Position numbers and translations under genes: made by a program. A stretch of DNA of 64,000 nucleotides. Origin: Lobulomyces angularis. Its lineage: Eukaryota > Chytridiomycota > Chytridiomycetes > Lobulomycetales > Lobulomycetaceae. Numbering within the stretch: position 1 is the stretch's first letter; every line of letters starts with the position of its first letter. Location of the stretch: assembly GCA_027604685.1 (NCBI GenBank), contig JADHYX010000060.1, positions 1 to 64,000 on the forward strand. The letters are read 5' to 3'. This document shows, in pieces, positions 48,901 to 61,559 of this stretch. The notes below the pieces were generated by a model. It saw only the letters and a list, made by a program, of their open reading frames with translations. It had not been told where the DNA came from and searched no databases.

Positions 48901-49783
48901 TTTTATTAGCAACTAAGATGGAAAAATATAAATTTATCAATCTTAATAATGAATTAGAGATTAGCGAACTCGAACTGTTAAACATGAATATATTTAATGA
49001 ACTTAATGTGAGTTTGAAAAATTTCAGATCAACTTTTTCAGAACTTGAAAAACTGAAGTATGATGCAGAGGGATTAGTTAAAGCAATAGCGAAAGAGGAT
49101 GATAACACTGACGAAATGTTATCTTTTTCGGTTGTTATTGAATTTGAGGTCTACTTGAACGCACGATATATCCTAACCTCTTTTTTTATACAGATAATGG
49201 TATTCACTAAGAATTGGAAAGAAGTAACAAAAATAATTGAATTTGCTAAGAAAAATTATTTAAGTTTGATGATATTCGAAAGATTTGTTGACATCTCTAT
49301 CCAAAATGTTTGTCCTGGAGCAGGTATATACATTAAATTTACAATTAATATTTTAGTTACTTTCGTTGTAGTGCAAGCTACATTAGACCAAATACTAAAA
49401 AAGGAGAAAAATTTTAGCTTAGTCAAATTTTCCAAATGGTTTAGGATTTTAATTGAAAGTGGATCTGCGACAAAAAATAAGTTTGGTTTAATCGAATTAT
49501 ATAGGCAGGTCTTTGGAGTGATAAAAAACTCGAAGGTAAAATTTTTTTTTTTTTCCACACCCTCCATGTAATTGTAATTGAAAAGGGTAAGTATCCACTT
49601 GAAGAAGTTCAATGGTTGATGGTTTCTGCATGGAATAACGGATTAGAATCATTGAATTTTAATAATAAAGCAGAAGCGAAAGTTTGGGTGGAATTTGCAG
49701 TGAATTTTTCTAATATGGATACTGAAAACTCTGCAATATCTCGCCAAGTAAAATCAAAAATCAAACAATACTTTAATTTTTGA
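45972..49783 (+). CDS. ZIP4: meiosis protein SPO22/ZIP4 (TEX11) homologue
   Basis: ZIP4/SPO22/TEX11 is a TPR-repeat scaffold that promotes crossover formation and synapsis in meiosis. The first exon is only ATGA at 45972; a ~53-nt intron then joins it to CTACAGAC, giving MTTDFKKTVDEVVFA. Family-like blocks follow: LLDEQSTRLWNESVNLKL, LSSLYMKTGQIWF, VNAEKCYDKSSRVFTKI, LNCAEKILS, EERFNDAIKWYNTALRLM, YRKIALCYLETNQYEEVKEAL and ILSKSWNYLIEEIK. Later helices are Leu/Lys-rich (FFLLATKMEKYK; EAKVWVEFAVNFSNMD), ending at 49783. About 15 introns and ~990 aa, near the animal length. One intron (48,587-48,630) must use the second AG, since the first leads to a stop. The fold is TPR throughout; overall similarity is moderate, so the name is probable rather than certain. 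Confidence 0.8.
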
Positions 49784-50428
49784 TTTTTTTATCCAGATTA
49801 GAAAGGATTATTTATCCATACTGCAAAATTTAGGAAATGTGTGAAATTAATAAAGAAGAATTTATTATGTAATGTAATTTATAGTTTGTAATTACGAAAT
49901 AATAAAATTATTAATTTTGATTTCTTTAATAACTTCATTTCCATAAAAGTTTAACTATTGAAATGAAAAAGGCATCAATAAACTATTAAATTATCCTGAA
50001 AAATTTTCAAATTGTTAGAACACTTGACTTAATTTTATTATAAAAATGTACTAAAGACGATTGGAGTTAAAATCATTGGACAAAATAAAATTTGAACCAG
50101 TAAAAAACTACACCCAGTCAATAGAGAAGACTAAATAATCTTTGTTTTGATATTGAACATTTTGACGACAATGTAATTTCATAGTTGAATTAACCATTCT
50201 TGTCGTAACAAAAAAAATTCAGCTAATTACAAGTGCTTTTAAAAAAGTTCGTTCTATCAAAGAATAAAAAAAAAAAAAAATTTTTAAATTTATCTGAAAT
50301 TTACAAGCCACTGGCGCAGTAAACAGCTTAAGTAAAGTTGATCAATCTTAATTCAAAACTTCAATTTGATTGCAGTTATTAAAAAGATACCAGTTTTTCT
50401 TCTTGTTAAAAGCAAGGAGATTAGTTAA
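49784..50428. other. intergenic spacer
   Basis: This ~645-bp spacer lies between ZIP4 and COG5, both on the plus strand. It is AT-rich with an A-run near 50,266-50,280. I see no coding frame or RNA gene. Confidence 0.6.
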
Positions 50429-53400
50429 ATGCTCTCTCAGGAAGAAAGGGCCTTCTATGAATCACAAGATTATAAAGAATTTACAAAGGAATCTTTTGAC
50501 CCTAATGATTATGCTAATACTCAACTAAGTCTAGAAGGGTACTTAATTTTTATATCATAAGAAGTTAAAATTTTTTTAATGTGCACAGAAACCTAGATAT
50601 ATCAACAGCATTATCAAAATTATCTTTCAACATCGAATTTCTAAACAAACTAATTTACAAGGAAGTAAGAATTAAAAAGAATATAATATTCAGGTATTAA
50701 TCTTGATAAATTAGGTTTCTGAAAACTATGAGCTGCTAATCTCAACTGTAACTGACTTAAAGGAGATAGAAATTATTTTAAATTTAATAAAAGAAAATAA
50801 ATTATTAATTAACGAAACCTTCGAAAGGCTGAAGTTAAAAATTAGAGAGCCAACTGAACTAATACAAAGAAAAATTATAAGCCTAGAAAGAGTACAACTT
50901 TGCTCAGAGTATTTTAGAACTCTAATTAAATTTTTTCAACTGTTAAAAAAATTGAAGCAAGAATGGGGAAAAGATATAGAAGAAAATTTGAACCAAGAAA
51001 AGTTGGTTGAGATTACTGGAAGTGGTGGAAGTGGAAACATCAAAAATGGCTTTAAAAATAAAGAGATACTTAAAGCAGCCCAAACTCTTGCTGACATTGG
51101 TAATGACATTTTACTTCCTTTTGTTTAATTTTTTACTATAAAATAAAACTATTTTTTTTTTCTACTAATATTCATAATTATTTTTTATTTGATTACGTTT
51201 ATTAGAGTTTATTTTGTCAAAAAATAACTTAAATGGTATAAAATCAGTTGACAGTGAGACGCAGTATATTACTAATACCAGAAATGAGATATTGATGGAA
51301 AGTGAGGTCATTTTTCAGCAAGGGCTATTAACGCAGGTAACCATTTTTGACATCAACGTTCTTTTTTTATCCTCAATATATTTTTTTTAAAGAATCAAAT
51401 GGATATTTATGAAAGCTTATGCATTCTCTTTAGCTTAAAAGAATTATCAAACAAATGTCGGCAAATTATAACTTCCGTGGTATCTGATATTACAGAAAAT
51501 TTAAAGTTCACTTTTGACATTATTTCCATAAATAAAGGTATTCAAATTTCAATAATTTTAAAATTTATTTTCAGAAATATCAACTGCAACTGTTAATTCT
51601 TCTTCAACTGGTGGAGTTAAACGAGTGAATGATTCAGCAAATTCTAACCAATTATTTCAAAAGTATTTTTGGAGCAGAATGGAGAAGTTTTTTGATTCTA
51701 TATTTAACAATGCGTCTCAAGTTTACGTCCTAGAAAGAGTTTTGGAAAGAAATTTTGATACCACTAAGTTATTTGCGGAACTGAATGTAACCAAAGGCGA
51801 TCTTTTATAATTTATATAATTTTAAAAAACTTGATTTTAAATTTCTTACACTTATTAGATGGCAAATGATAGCAGTTTGACAAAACAATTTTGGAATAAC
51901 TTCTCTCAGGTGTTTGATCAGGAATTAAAAGCATCAGTTAAAGGTAATAAACAAAATAAAATTGTAATTGGAAATTTCTATTTTTAAGGTTCACAATTAC
52001 TTCAGCAAATATTACAAAATGGTTATGCGAAAATGCTAAGAATGGTTAAGGAACTTTTTGGTAGACTGGAAATGGCAAATGCTGAGAAGAATTTGGAATT
52101 GCAGTAAATTTAATAATTACCATCATTTCCTATTAACGAATTAGGGACATTAATAAGGAGATACCACCGCAAACTGCGATGTTAAAACCATTAGCATCAT
52201 TTGAACTTGTTTATATAAAAAATAGTTTACAGAGACTTTTGGAACCAGTAAACTTAGCTTTTCCTAAAGATAGAGTTGGTGGAAAAGGTAATTCTACAAG
52301 TCTTAATTCTAACTTTTTTCAGGTAGCATTCCAACCAGGGACGAAGTCGATAAAATAACACGGGTTATTTCAAGGTATTAGTATTCATCTTATAATTTCA
52401 TCATCGCTGTTTTTAGTGAACTCGAAGTTGCAAAATTTGATGCAATTTTGTTAAAAAAGATTTCTCAAAATGTTGTAAAGGCACTCACCACCTTTTCAGT
52501 TAAAGCAGAAAATATGGTAAAAACTAAAATTAGTGTTCTTTTACTATTGATTGTAGATTTCTACGGATAGTTCAGCATACCAATTTACTGGATTAGCCAC
52601 CGCTTCTAACTCACAGCTTTGCAATATAGAATTAATAAATTCCTTATGGAGGTTAAAAGGTATTAGAATTGTAGACATAATTCCAAAATATTTCTGCGAA
52701 TAATGAAATTTTTATTACAACAAAAACTTTTAATTTTACACAAATAGAAAATATCTGGAAAATATTAGATGAAGATTATCAGAATAATGTCAATCAAGAT
52801 ATTTTAAAGAATTCCGTAGTTTTAATTGAGTTAATTGGAAATTCTCTTGCAGTATGACAAAATTTTTTTTTTGGATATAAAATGGCAAAATTTTTTTTAG
52901 GCAATTGATGAAGTGCTGCAATCAGTGGTTGAACCAATGTTTTTTCAAATGGCTAAAGAATTTGAATCTACTCTCTTAAAGATACACAAGGAAGATTTTT
53001 CTAAGTAATAAAAATTCCATCATTTGAACTTACCTTTTCTTGATTTAGACCAAAAAGCACAAAGCTAGCCCAGGAGGCTACTATTACCAGTCCGTACTGC
53101 TTCGAGTTTTCAACAAAACTTAGGTGGTGCCAGCGAGAAATATTGGCTAAATTGCAATGTGGAGACGAGAGCAAAGATTGGTAAGCAATATAATATTAGA
53201 AAAATAACATTATTTTGAATTTAGGATCAAGATTCTTGCCACTAAATTGATACACTTCTATTTTAGGTAAATTTTGTTTGTGTTCACAACTAAAAAATTT
53301 TTCAGAAACATTAGTTTTGTGTTACCATTAAATGAAGCAGGCAAGCTAAAATTAGGAAATGATCTGGTACAATTAGAAAACAAATTTTATTTTATATTTT

Positions 53401-53940
53401 CTTTTCCTTAGACTAAAGTGGAATTCACTCTGGATGAACTACTTACACAACATGGAATTAAATTTGCTCAGGATGATGAACTATCCGATCTTTACAAAGC
53501 TTTTAAGTCGTTTAAGTAAATTATTTTGTTATATTTCGTTTAAATTTAAATCCCTTTACAGGCCGTTACTTTTTATGGAGTTAAACATACTTTCAGAAGA
53601 ATTTTTAACTGCAAAGCAAAAGCAAGAATTAAACTTGCCTCCGATTATAGTTTTACAGAACATGTTTACTAAAAGTTATCCAAAATTACTACCACCTTTA
53701 AAATCTCGCTTTAATTCAAATGTTGAAGAAATGAATGATTATTTTGATAAAAATTTAAGCACTGTCAAAATATCCAATATTTTAACTTTATATGTTAATA
53801 GTCTAGAGTCTTATTCCAATGATATAAAAAGTAAAGGAGAGAAAGAGTTTTGCCCTGAGTTTATTTTAATCAGGAACTGTGTGCAAAAACTCAAACAGGC
53901 TATTGAAACAGGTTTTATAGGAGAAGTATTAGTTTGGTAA
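50429..53940 (+). CDS. COG5: conserved oligomeric Golgi complex subunit 5
   Basis: COG5 belongs to lobe B of the COG tether for retrograde intra-Golgi transport. The start MLSQEERAFYESQDYKEFT matches the family's N-terminus, followed by LSKLSFNIEFLNKLIYKEV. Then come ELLISTVTDLKEIE, LKLKIREPTELIQRKI, LERVQLCSEYFRTLIK and EILKAAQTLADIEFIL. Mid-protein blocks are KYFWSRMEKFFDSIF, VYVLERVLER, QFWNNFSQVFDQELK and LKPLASFELVYIKNSLQR. Late blocks are RPLLFMELNILSEEFL, PPIIVLQNMFTKSYPKL and FCPEFILIRNCVQKLKQAI. It ends at 53940 in GFIGEVLVW. About 20 introns give roughly 800-830 aa, the usual length. No frame problem was noticed, so the gene looks intact. Confidence 0.93.
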
Positions 53941-54163
53941 TTTAGAAACTAGTTATGTTATAATAGAGTATATAAAATTTGTGTATTTTTATTATTCATT
54001 TAATTTGACAATCTTTAGCTTATTTTAACGTAATGCATTTATAAAACCGATCATAAGTTTGACTTCTTTCCTTACAAAAACCTTAATTTTGAAATTTTTG
54101 TGGGTGGATAAAATTTTTCGCGTTTTTCAGGTAATCAAATTTTACAAAGCAATATTTAGTGAA

Positions 54164-57100
54164 ATGGAAGTTCCAGCACCAACTTCTTATTTTTTTGATA
54201 CCATAGATAATCAGGATATTGCCTTAAACGAAAGTTTGCATAGTGGAAGAGTTTTATCCACAACTTCAACTTTTCTTGATATACCTTTAAAGAGAAATTC
54301 TTTAATACCTCCAAATCTGGCATCTAACAAAGAAAAGTTTAACATTTTAACAAAAAGCATTACATCAAAAATTACAAATTCAATAATCAACATAAATAAT
54401 AATCAAGAAAACAGTGGAACGCAAAATAATCAAAATGTTACTGACATTAACTCAAAAGGAGAATATTATCTAGATTTCAAGAAAATTTTAAGTCCACTTA
54501 TACTCAATAAGGAAGATTCTGATTTAGGTGCTAAATTTGGATTAGAATCCGAAAAAGGAAAAAAATACAATAATTCAAATAATATCAACTATCCTACAGA
54601 TGAACAGTGGTACCAACTTAATCAGCTACGTATTCATGCAGGAGCTCCAGAAAGATCAGAAGAAGGAATTGAGAGGCTTCTCAAGTAAGAAATGATAATC
54701 ATTTTGAATTTTGTAGTATTATTTGCTAATATAAAAAATTAGCTATTATGCACAACTAATTAAGATAGAAAAAGTTTTTCCATTTGATACATTTCAAGTA
54801 GAGACGAGCTTTACTTGGCAAGATAGCCTATTTCCAGAAAAAAAAGTAACTTGTAATTGCATTCAATACGAAAAAGCATCAGTTTTGTACAATGCTGCTT
54901 CCATTTACAGCTCAATGGGTAAGATTCAGCAATTTAGAACAATTGATGGTAAAAAAAAAAGCGCCATGTACTTTCAGGTATGATTTTTTTTTTTTTCATC
55001 ATATATTTTAATTTTTAAAAATTTTTTTAATATTAAAGAAAAGTGCCAATTTGCTCTTGTATTGCAGAGATTCTCTTATACAAAGATTTAAAGTGAAATT
55101 TGTTCATAATGACCACAGAGATCTAAGTGAAAACACATTAACTGCGTTAGCAGAAGTGATGTATGGTCAAGCTGTTGAATGCTACTTTGAAAAAGCAAAC
55201 GAAGGTGATAAAAAAAATAATAACTAGCGTTAAAAAATTTTTATCTACTTATTCCTCTAGATAAATCTAGTAGTTTGATAATTTCAATGATTTCCATTCA
55301 GACAGCTGATCATTATGAAACAGCTTTACAAATTGCCCTTGGAGTGATTAATTCAAGTACTTCAAGCTTTCAGAACAAAGAAAAACTTCCAAAGGTGAAT
55401 ATAATTAAAATTTGCAAACAACTAAGTTCAATTGGGTTTGTTAGAATTGGATGACAACTTTGAAGGCGAAGTCTTCATTATTTAATTCCATTGCACACTA
55501 TCACTGCCCTGGATCAATGACAGCAGATAAGGCTTTAGGTGAAAGAATATCAAGACTAACACTTGCGAAAAGTTTCTGCACTAAAAGTTTAAGCTTTTCA
55601 TTAAGTATTTCACTGCAGCAAATTTGTCAGGTATTTAAATATATTTCAATAAAATATAAACAATAAAAAAGGCTTATTTTGACTTGATTTCAAATGCGCT
55701 TTCCATTTGCCAAACAGCAAATTTCGAAAAACATCATCAAACTGAAATAGATTGTAGATTGTTGCAACCTCCTAGACATCCTCAGCAATCTATACTACAG
55801 TTTTGCTCGACTGACAACTTGTTAGGAGACCTCAATAGGTTTGAAAATATTTTTGTGAGAGTAAAAGGAAAAGAGCTCAATGAATTTTCGATATCGTATA
55901 TTCAAGAAGAATTAAAAAGAATATTACAGGAATTTCAAAAAATGTTTGAAATGGGACAAAATGAGCTTAAAAGTTTATTTTTTTTAATGGAAAGGTTTCA
56001 AAATATAAAATTATTCTCATGATAGCTAAATATAATTTATATAAGTGAAAACATTCTTAATTCGTCATATGTTGCAAATGCAAGTTTGAAAGAAAATGCA
56101 GGCAAAACAAGGGAGGAGATGGCCGAAGAAATAAAAAACTACAGATTGGATATTCATAAAAAATCTCTAGAATTAATTGCACAAATAGAAGAATTGAAAA
56201 GAAATGAAGAAATTTTAAGTAATGAAAAAATTTTCAAGATTTTTGATGATGTTAGCAAAGAAACTGGTGAAAATTTAACTCAGGTATTAAAAAAATTATA
56301 TAAAATATAAACAATAAATTGAATATAAATTTGACAATACTAATGCAAAAATATATTTATTCTTTTAAGTGCAACGAATTGATTAACCTTGTTGAATCCA
56401 AAATATTAGATACTAAAGAAAAAAAATTTAAAACAGTTCAAAATTGTAAAAGTTTGGTGAAGAATTTTAATTTAAGTCTAATAGAATGTTACCAAACCAT
56501 AAAAGATCTGAAAGTTTCTTTCAATAAGGTTAATGAAAGTTTAATTTTATGCTGGACTGAGGTATTGATTTATTGCCTTTAACTTTTAAATAATTTAATT
56601 AATTTATCATTTTAGGAGCAATTGAGGGATATTCTTCCATCAGTTGATGTATCATATACATTTGTTAATGATCAGGATTTAGAAATGGAGGTGCAAAAAA
56701 TAATGCAAGAAAGAGAATTTATCTATCACAAACTGGATGAATTAAAACGCAAGCTATCAGTTCATTTAAACGAGTTTGGGAAATCAAATTCAACATCTGG
56801 TATCTAATTAACTTAAATTAATCATGACTTTATGTTACTATTAGTATTAGTGGACATGTCTAGTTCTGAAGAGTTAAAAAAGTTACTTGATCAAAAGAAG
56901 TCTCAATTAGATTACAATGAAGACACTATCTCCCTAATTAAAAAAGAAAAAATAATGCTGATACAAAAATTGGAAGAAGTAAAGAAAGCAGAAAAGAATC
57001 AACAACTAAAAAAAATCAAAGATCAGGAATATCAAAAAATTATTCAATTATTTACTTGCAATGCTAAGGATTATGAAAAGTTTCGCTCAGATATTCAATT

Positions 57101-59228
57101 TTTTTTAAAGGTGTGTATAATAACTGCAAAAGAGTTCTCAAATTTTTATGAATAAAATATAAAGAAAAATACTTTACTAAAATGAAGAAAAATTTAGAAA
57201 GCCGTACAACTCCACGAAGATTCCTCCTCATTTTTACGTTATTGTAAAACACTTGATAAAAATGAATGTGACTTTAATGCAAGCATAGACGATGAAAAAG
57301 AAAGTGAACCGGTATCTGCTGAAGGGGAAAGTGTATCAGAGTTTGATCCACTTGTAGCAAGGTTTACCCAGTTTAAAAGTTCTGGCTTCTACAAGGATAA
57401 GCCAAAAACAGACAATTCTGAAACTCTTACTACTAAGGAAACAATTGAGTATCTCATTGAGACTAAGATTTTAAAACCAGAAGAATTAGATTGCATGTTA
57501 AGGGAAAACAGTCATGTGGTAAATGAAGAAACCGTTAGCAACATACTATATAAAGAAAAAAAATATAAAGAGATAATAGAACAACAAATTAAAATGGATT
57601 TAGCTTATTATGAACAAAATGAACAATTTAACAACATCAACGACAGTTTTTTGCAAAACTTGAACTTTTTAAGCACTAGTCAAATTGGCAAAAATCAACT
57701 TCAATCAAATGAAAGTTCTGTTACAAATAACTGCATGACTAACGCTGAAATCAGTAACTCAATTTCAGAATTACCAAACACAAAAATTTCACCACCAAAA
57801 AGAAAACCAGTATCCAAACCAATTAATATGAAAATCCCTATTTCCACACAGAATCGAACTTTGAGCGAAAATATAGCACTAGGAGCGGATAAATGGAAAG
57901 GTATAGTGAAAATGGTTAGTAGTGCATTCCAAAAGAGCCCTACTATAAGCAGAAACACTAGTTACTCTTCCTGTGTAGAAGGAAACGGAGTTAACGACGC
58001 CGCTGTTCAAACTGCTCTCCATTTTCAACAGTCGTTTAATCAAAATTTACAAACTAAAAATGAAGAAGATAATCTAAAAAAGAGTTCCAGTACTGTATGC
58101 CAAAGAAATAGTAGTATAACAATAGATGTCGATGGCGACAGCAATAATAACTCCGATTTTTTAATAAATAATATCAAATTGCAACAATTGCAACAGCAGC
58201 AGCTGGATTTGCAACAAAAAAAAGAAGAGCTACAAAAAAAACAGTTAAAATATCAACAGAAGAAACTACAGGACAGCATTAATGGCTTTTTTAAAGTTAG
58301 AGAAAAACAAGAAAAACTTAGAGAGTCCAATGCTAAAATTAGAGAACTGGAAAAATTTAAAGCATATCAAAGTCAAAAACTTGCTCAATCTAACCATGAA
58401 AACAAAAGAAGAGGTAAAGAATTAGAAAACCAATCTAAATTTAAGCCACTTACTGAATGGGTTTCGGAGCAAACCGTTCGAAGTGAAGAAAAGATTCGAG
58501 AAACACCATCAGCATCAAATTCTCAAGATTTTCAACCTACTAAGCCGAATAAACAAAGGGTGGTGAAAAACTCTTCATCAAAAAATAATTACACAATAAA
58601 AAGTACAACTAATTTAAACAATTTTATGAAAACAGAGGACAAAATTAAAGAAAGAAAAAATTTTGTCAAAAGTTCTTACCCTGGAATAAATATAATATTT
58701 GAAAATGAAGAATCGAAAAAGCCAACCTCGGGTGGGATAGACAGCAATAGCGATTATAGGGGCATTTATGAGAAGTATTGCAGAGAAAATAATAACCAGC
58801 ATGTTCACATTCATTTCTCCCAAACAAAGGTGGATGACACTAACAATGAGGTGATTGGTGATATTTTAGAACAAAACTATAATTCAAGCTACAGTACCAG
58901 AAAACCAGTAAATTACAATGCAAATATAACAAGGGAAAAAAACATTGAATCCCAGTTTAGAAACATTTTAGAAAGAGGTGACAGTGGCTTGGGATCCGAG
59001 AAGAAAAAAAGTTTTGCTAAATCTGGTACTTAATCATAGCATTTGCTAAACCATTAATTAATTTCACTATTTTTAGGTAATTACTCAGCTGAGGTGATTT
59101 CAGTTAGAGAGGTAATGGCAAAAATGAAGTTTGAAAATGACAGATTGGTGAATGAAATGAACAGCAATCCAAGTTCCATCGCTGGAGACAATCACTCTGA
59201 TAAAAATAGTGTAATTAAAAGAAAATAG
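54164..59228 (+). CDS. BRO1-domain protein, ALIX/Bro1-like
   Basis: BRO1-domain proteins bind ESCRT-III and act in multivesicular-body sorting or cytokinesis. The start MEVPAPTSYFFDT at 54164 was preferred because the longer frame from 54059 begins with AT-rich, intron-like sequence ending in TTTTTCAG. The BRO1 domain starts at STFLDIPLKRNSL, then has an insert of ~110 Asn/Lys-rich residues. It resumes with YYAQLIKIEKVFPF, SFTWQDSLFP, IQYEKASVLYNAASIYSSMG, KSANLLLYCRDSL, TLTALAEVMYGQAVECYF and SLFNSIAHYHCP...GERISRL. A V-domain-like coiled coil follows (EEMAEEIKNYRLDI; LRDILPSVDVSYTF; QEREFIYHKLDELKRKL). The last ~600 residues are Gln/Asn/Lys-rich and disordered, with a strong coiled coil near 58,180-58,420. 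It has ~1,450 aa, much longer than ALIX, and I see no C-terminal Pro-rich region. Confidence 0.82.
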
Positions 59229-59597
59229 TTTTTTTTAACTCTTTTTTTTATCTTACAAATTTTTTTGTTTTGCTTCAAAAAATCTAAATTAATTACAAGC
59301 AGTTTTTTTTTATTTTGTAAAAGTATACTAAACACAAATTTCTTTTTTAAAATAACACTTTCCGCAGTTGTTATTAACCTAAAAATTTGAATATTTTTTT
59401 GAATCTTTATTTTTTAGAAATAAAATTTGCCAAAATTTTAGATACAATATAATAATATTCGATTTAAATATATATCTTTGTTTGTTAACAAAAATAAAAA
59501 ATATACACATGAACAATATTAAAGAAATATGAATGACATAGCAAAATTTAGAAATCACATAGAAAACAGAAACAAATTTATGATATCAGTGAGAATA
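59229..59597. other. convergent intergenic spacer
   Basis: This ~370-bp, extremely AT-rich spacer lies between the 3' ends of the BRO1 and SPX-RING genes. It holds several T-runs that are likely part of 3' ends. No gene was seen. Confidence 0.6.
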
Positions 59598-61559
59598 TTA
59601 AGTGAAGATATTTGCCCTTCTTCCACTACCAGTGTAGCTCAGCCCACTTTTCAGTCTAGAAAGTATTTTTTTGTTGAAAATTTTGAATTCATAAAAAAAA
59701 TTTTCCTTTTTCTTTGTACTATATTCCCTTGGAAACAATTTTTTACATTCTTGGTCTAATTTTCGGTCAGGGAGAACTTTAGGATTTTTGACATTTAGAT
59801 TGCTGACGCTGCAGTTGGTGCCGAGAAGGTTTCTGTTGGATTCTTGAGGATATATCTGAGCATCTTTTGAAGTCTTCAATACAAACTAAAAAAATTCAAT
59901 TCAAAAATATCATTTGCAAACTTACTGGTGTTCGACATAAAGGGCACTTTGATGTTAAAGAATTCGATGTTCCACTGTACTGATATGATCGGGCTAAATT
60001 ATGACTCTGACACTTTTTTAAACACGAATAACAAAACCTTAGAAAAAAAAATCAAAAAAAAAAGGACTAAATCAATATTACTTGTGATTGCAATCACTAA
60101 GAATAACAGGGCGATAAAAGACGTCAATACATATCTAAATTCAATAAAAAAACTTAATGGGATTGAGATAATAGAACTTACAGCACACTGAAAATCTTCA
60201 ATATTTGGATAAACAGAATTAAAAGAAATATATAAGTTTTCAATTAAATTGGTTCTTATATCGAAAATTTGAACGAAAGTAACTTTAAACAAATCATTCA
60301 AAAATTTTTTTTTGTTGTTTAAGTTTATGTAAAATTCTTCATCAAAATGAGTACTTTTGGAAATCAGATTATTAAAATTCATCAAAATCGACTTTAAACT
60401 TTTAAAAGATTCTATTATAAATGCAGAATAAAAATAGATTTCTTTGTCTAATTCAATCAAATTAAAAAGCATTGAAACTACTTTTTTGGAATCTTCAAAC
60501 AAATTTGAAAACTGCAAAAATACAAAAATTTAAAAAATAGAAATTATTAATTAATTCTTAAACTTACTAAACATGAGATCTCATTCTCAACTTGAAAATA
60601 GTATTCGTCAAAACAGTCCATTAAGTTCAAAGACTTATAGTCATCGTCGCACATTTTAGTAGCAGGGTCCTTTCCACAATTATGATTTATGTCCATATAA
60701 AAAAATGAAGAATTTGTGTGATCTAATATTTTCTTGTCCCAGTGACTTAAAAAATCAATATTATTTCCAAACTTGGAATCTTTAAGATAATCTGTAAAGG
60801 TTTTTTTGTTTTCTTTGCGTTTCATAAAGCTATCAATATGTTTCAAGTAAAATTCAAAAAACTTTCGAATTTTATAAACGGAACCTATTGAATAATTTTC
60901 TCCAGCATTGTAATACTTAAACTCAAATTTATCAGTGTCCACTCCTTTTTCTCTTTCAAAATTATTTTGTTTTTTAAAATTAAAAAAATTTAACTTTTTT
61001 AGTTCCCCAAATATTTTATCGTATTTGGAACTTAAAAATTTGTCTAGCTGCAAAACAAGACTTAAAATTCTTGAAATTTCTTTTTCATAATTCAAAACAA
61101 AAAATTCCAGACTTTGATTTTTTTTGAAGTTTAAGTACAGATTATCATTGTAATCGCCATTAGATCCTGAAAAACAGTAGTTACCGGATAAAGAAGAGGA
61201 AGTAGAGTTTAATTTCACTTGGTCCAATAGGTCAACTAAGTGGTTTACTCTGACCATTGATTTTACATAATGAGGAGATTTTTTCATATTGCTAGGTATG
61301 TGGTCGGCGTCAGTAGTTAATGTTTCAGACTTCCAAAAAAAAAAAAAGGAAAGTTAACGGAATATGAATGAAAAATATTAACTAATACCAAGCAGGGGGT
61401 GATTTTATAGTTAAAAGAAAACTTTTGCAACTGAAGTTGGCTGTGAGTAGAGGATGAAGTTGAAGTAGAAGAGGTTAGAGAAAAAGTCCTGCTGACTCTT
61501 CTATTAGAATTTCGTTCAAAAATTAAAGGGTGGTCGATACTGTGGATGTTGAGGTTCAT
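59598..61559 (-). CDS. SPX-like/RING-finger protein (probable E3 ubiquitin ligase)
   Basis: SPX-RING proteins are ubiquitin ligases linked to phosphate sensing. The N-terminus (start 61559, MNLNIHSIDHPLIFERN) is Ser/Thr-rich. SPX-like helices follow: LEFFVLNYEKEISRILSL, DKFLSSKYDKIFGELKKL and SIGSVYKIRKFFEFYLKHID-type sequence before MKRKENKK. The RING appears only after splicing three short exons: FQCA + ICIDVFYRPVILSDCNHK + FCYSCLKKC...KCPLCRTP. This gives C-x2-C ... C-N-H-K-F-C-x2-C ... C-x2-C, using introns near 60,035-60,079 and 60,131-60,179. After it come VLKTSKDAQI and DQECKKLFPREYSTKK, resembling the D..L..F.K.YFPKE segment after the RING in fungal SPX-RING proteins. Total ~570 aa. 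The RING is certain; the SPX assignment is probable, as its N-terminal strand is diverged. Confidence 0.8.

Noticed and set aside
54059..54163. Longer N-terminus for the BRO1 protein
   Set aside because: The extra codons are AT-rich and end in a TTTTTCAG acceptor-like sequence. They could be 5' leader or intron; not excluded, but less likely.
59999..60517. Open frame ending in an apparent transmembrane segment (multi-Phe/Ile C-terminus), considered as a nuclear-fusion or membrane protein
   Set aside because: The hydrophobic stretch is translated intron. Removing two GT-AG introns gives a perfect RING finger in frame.
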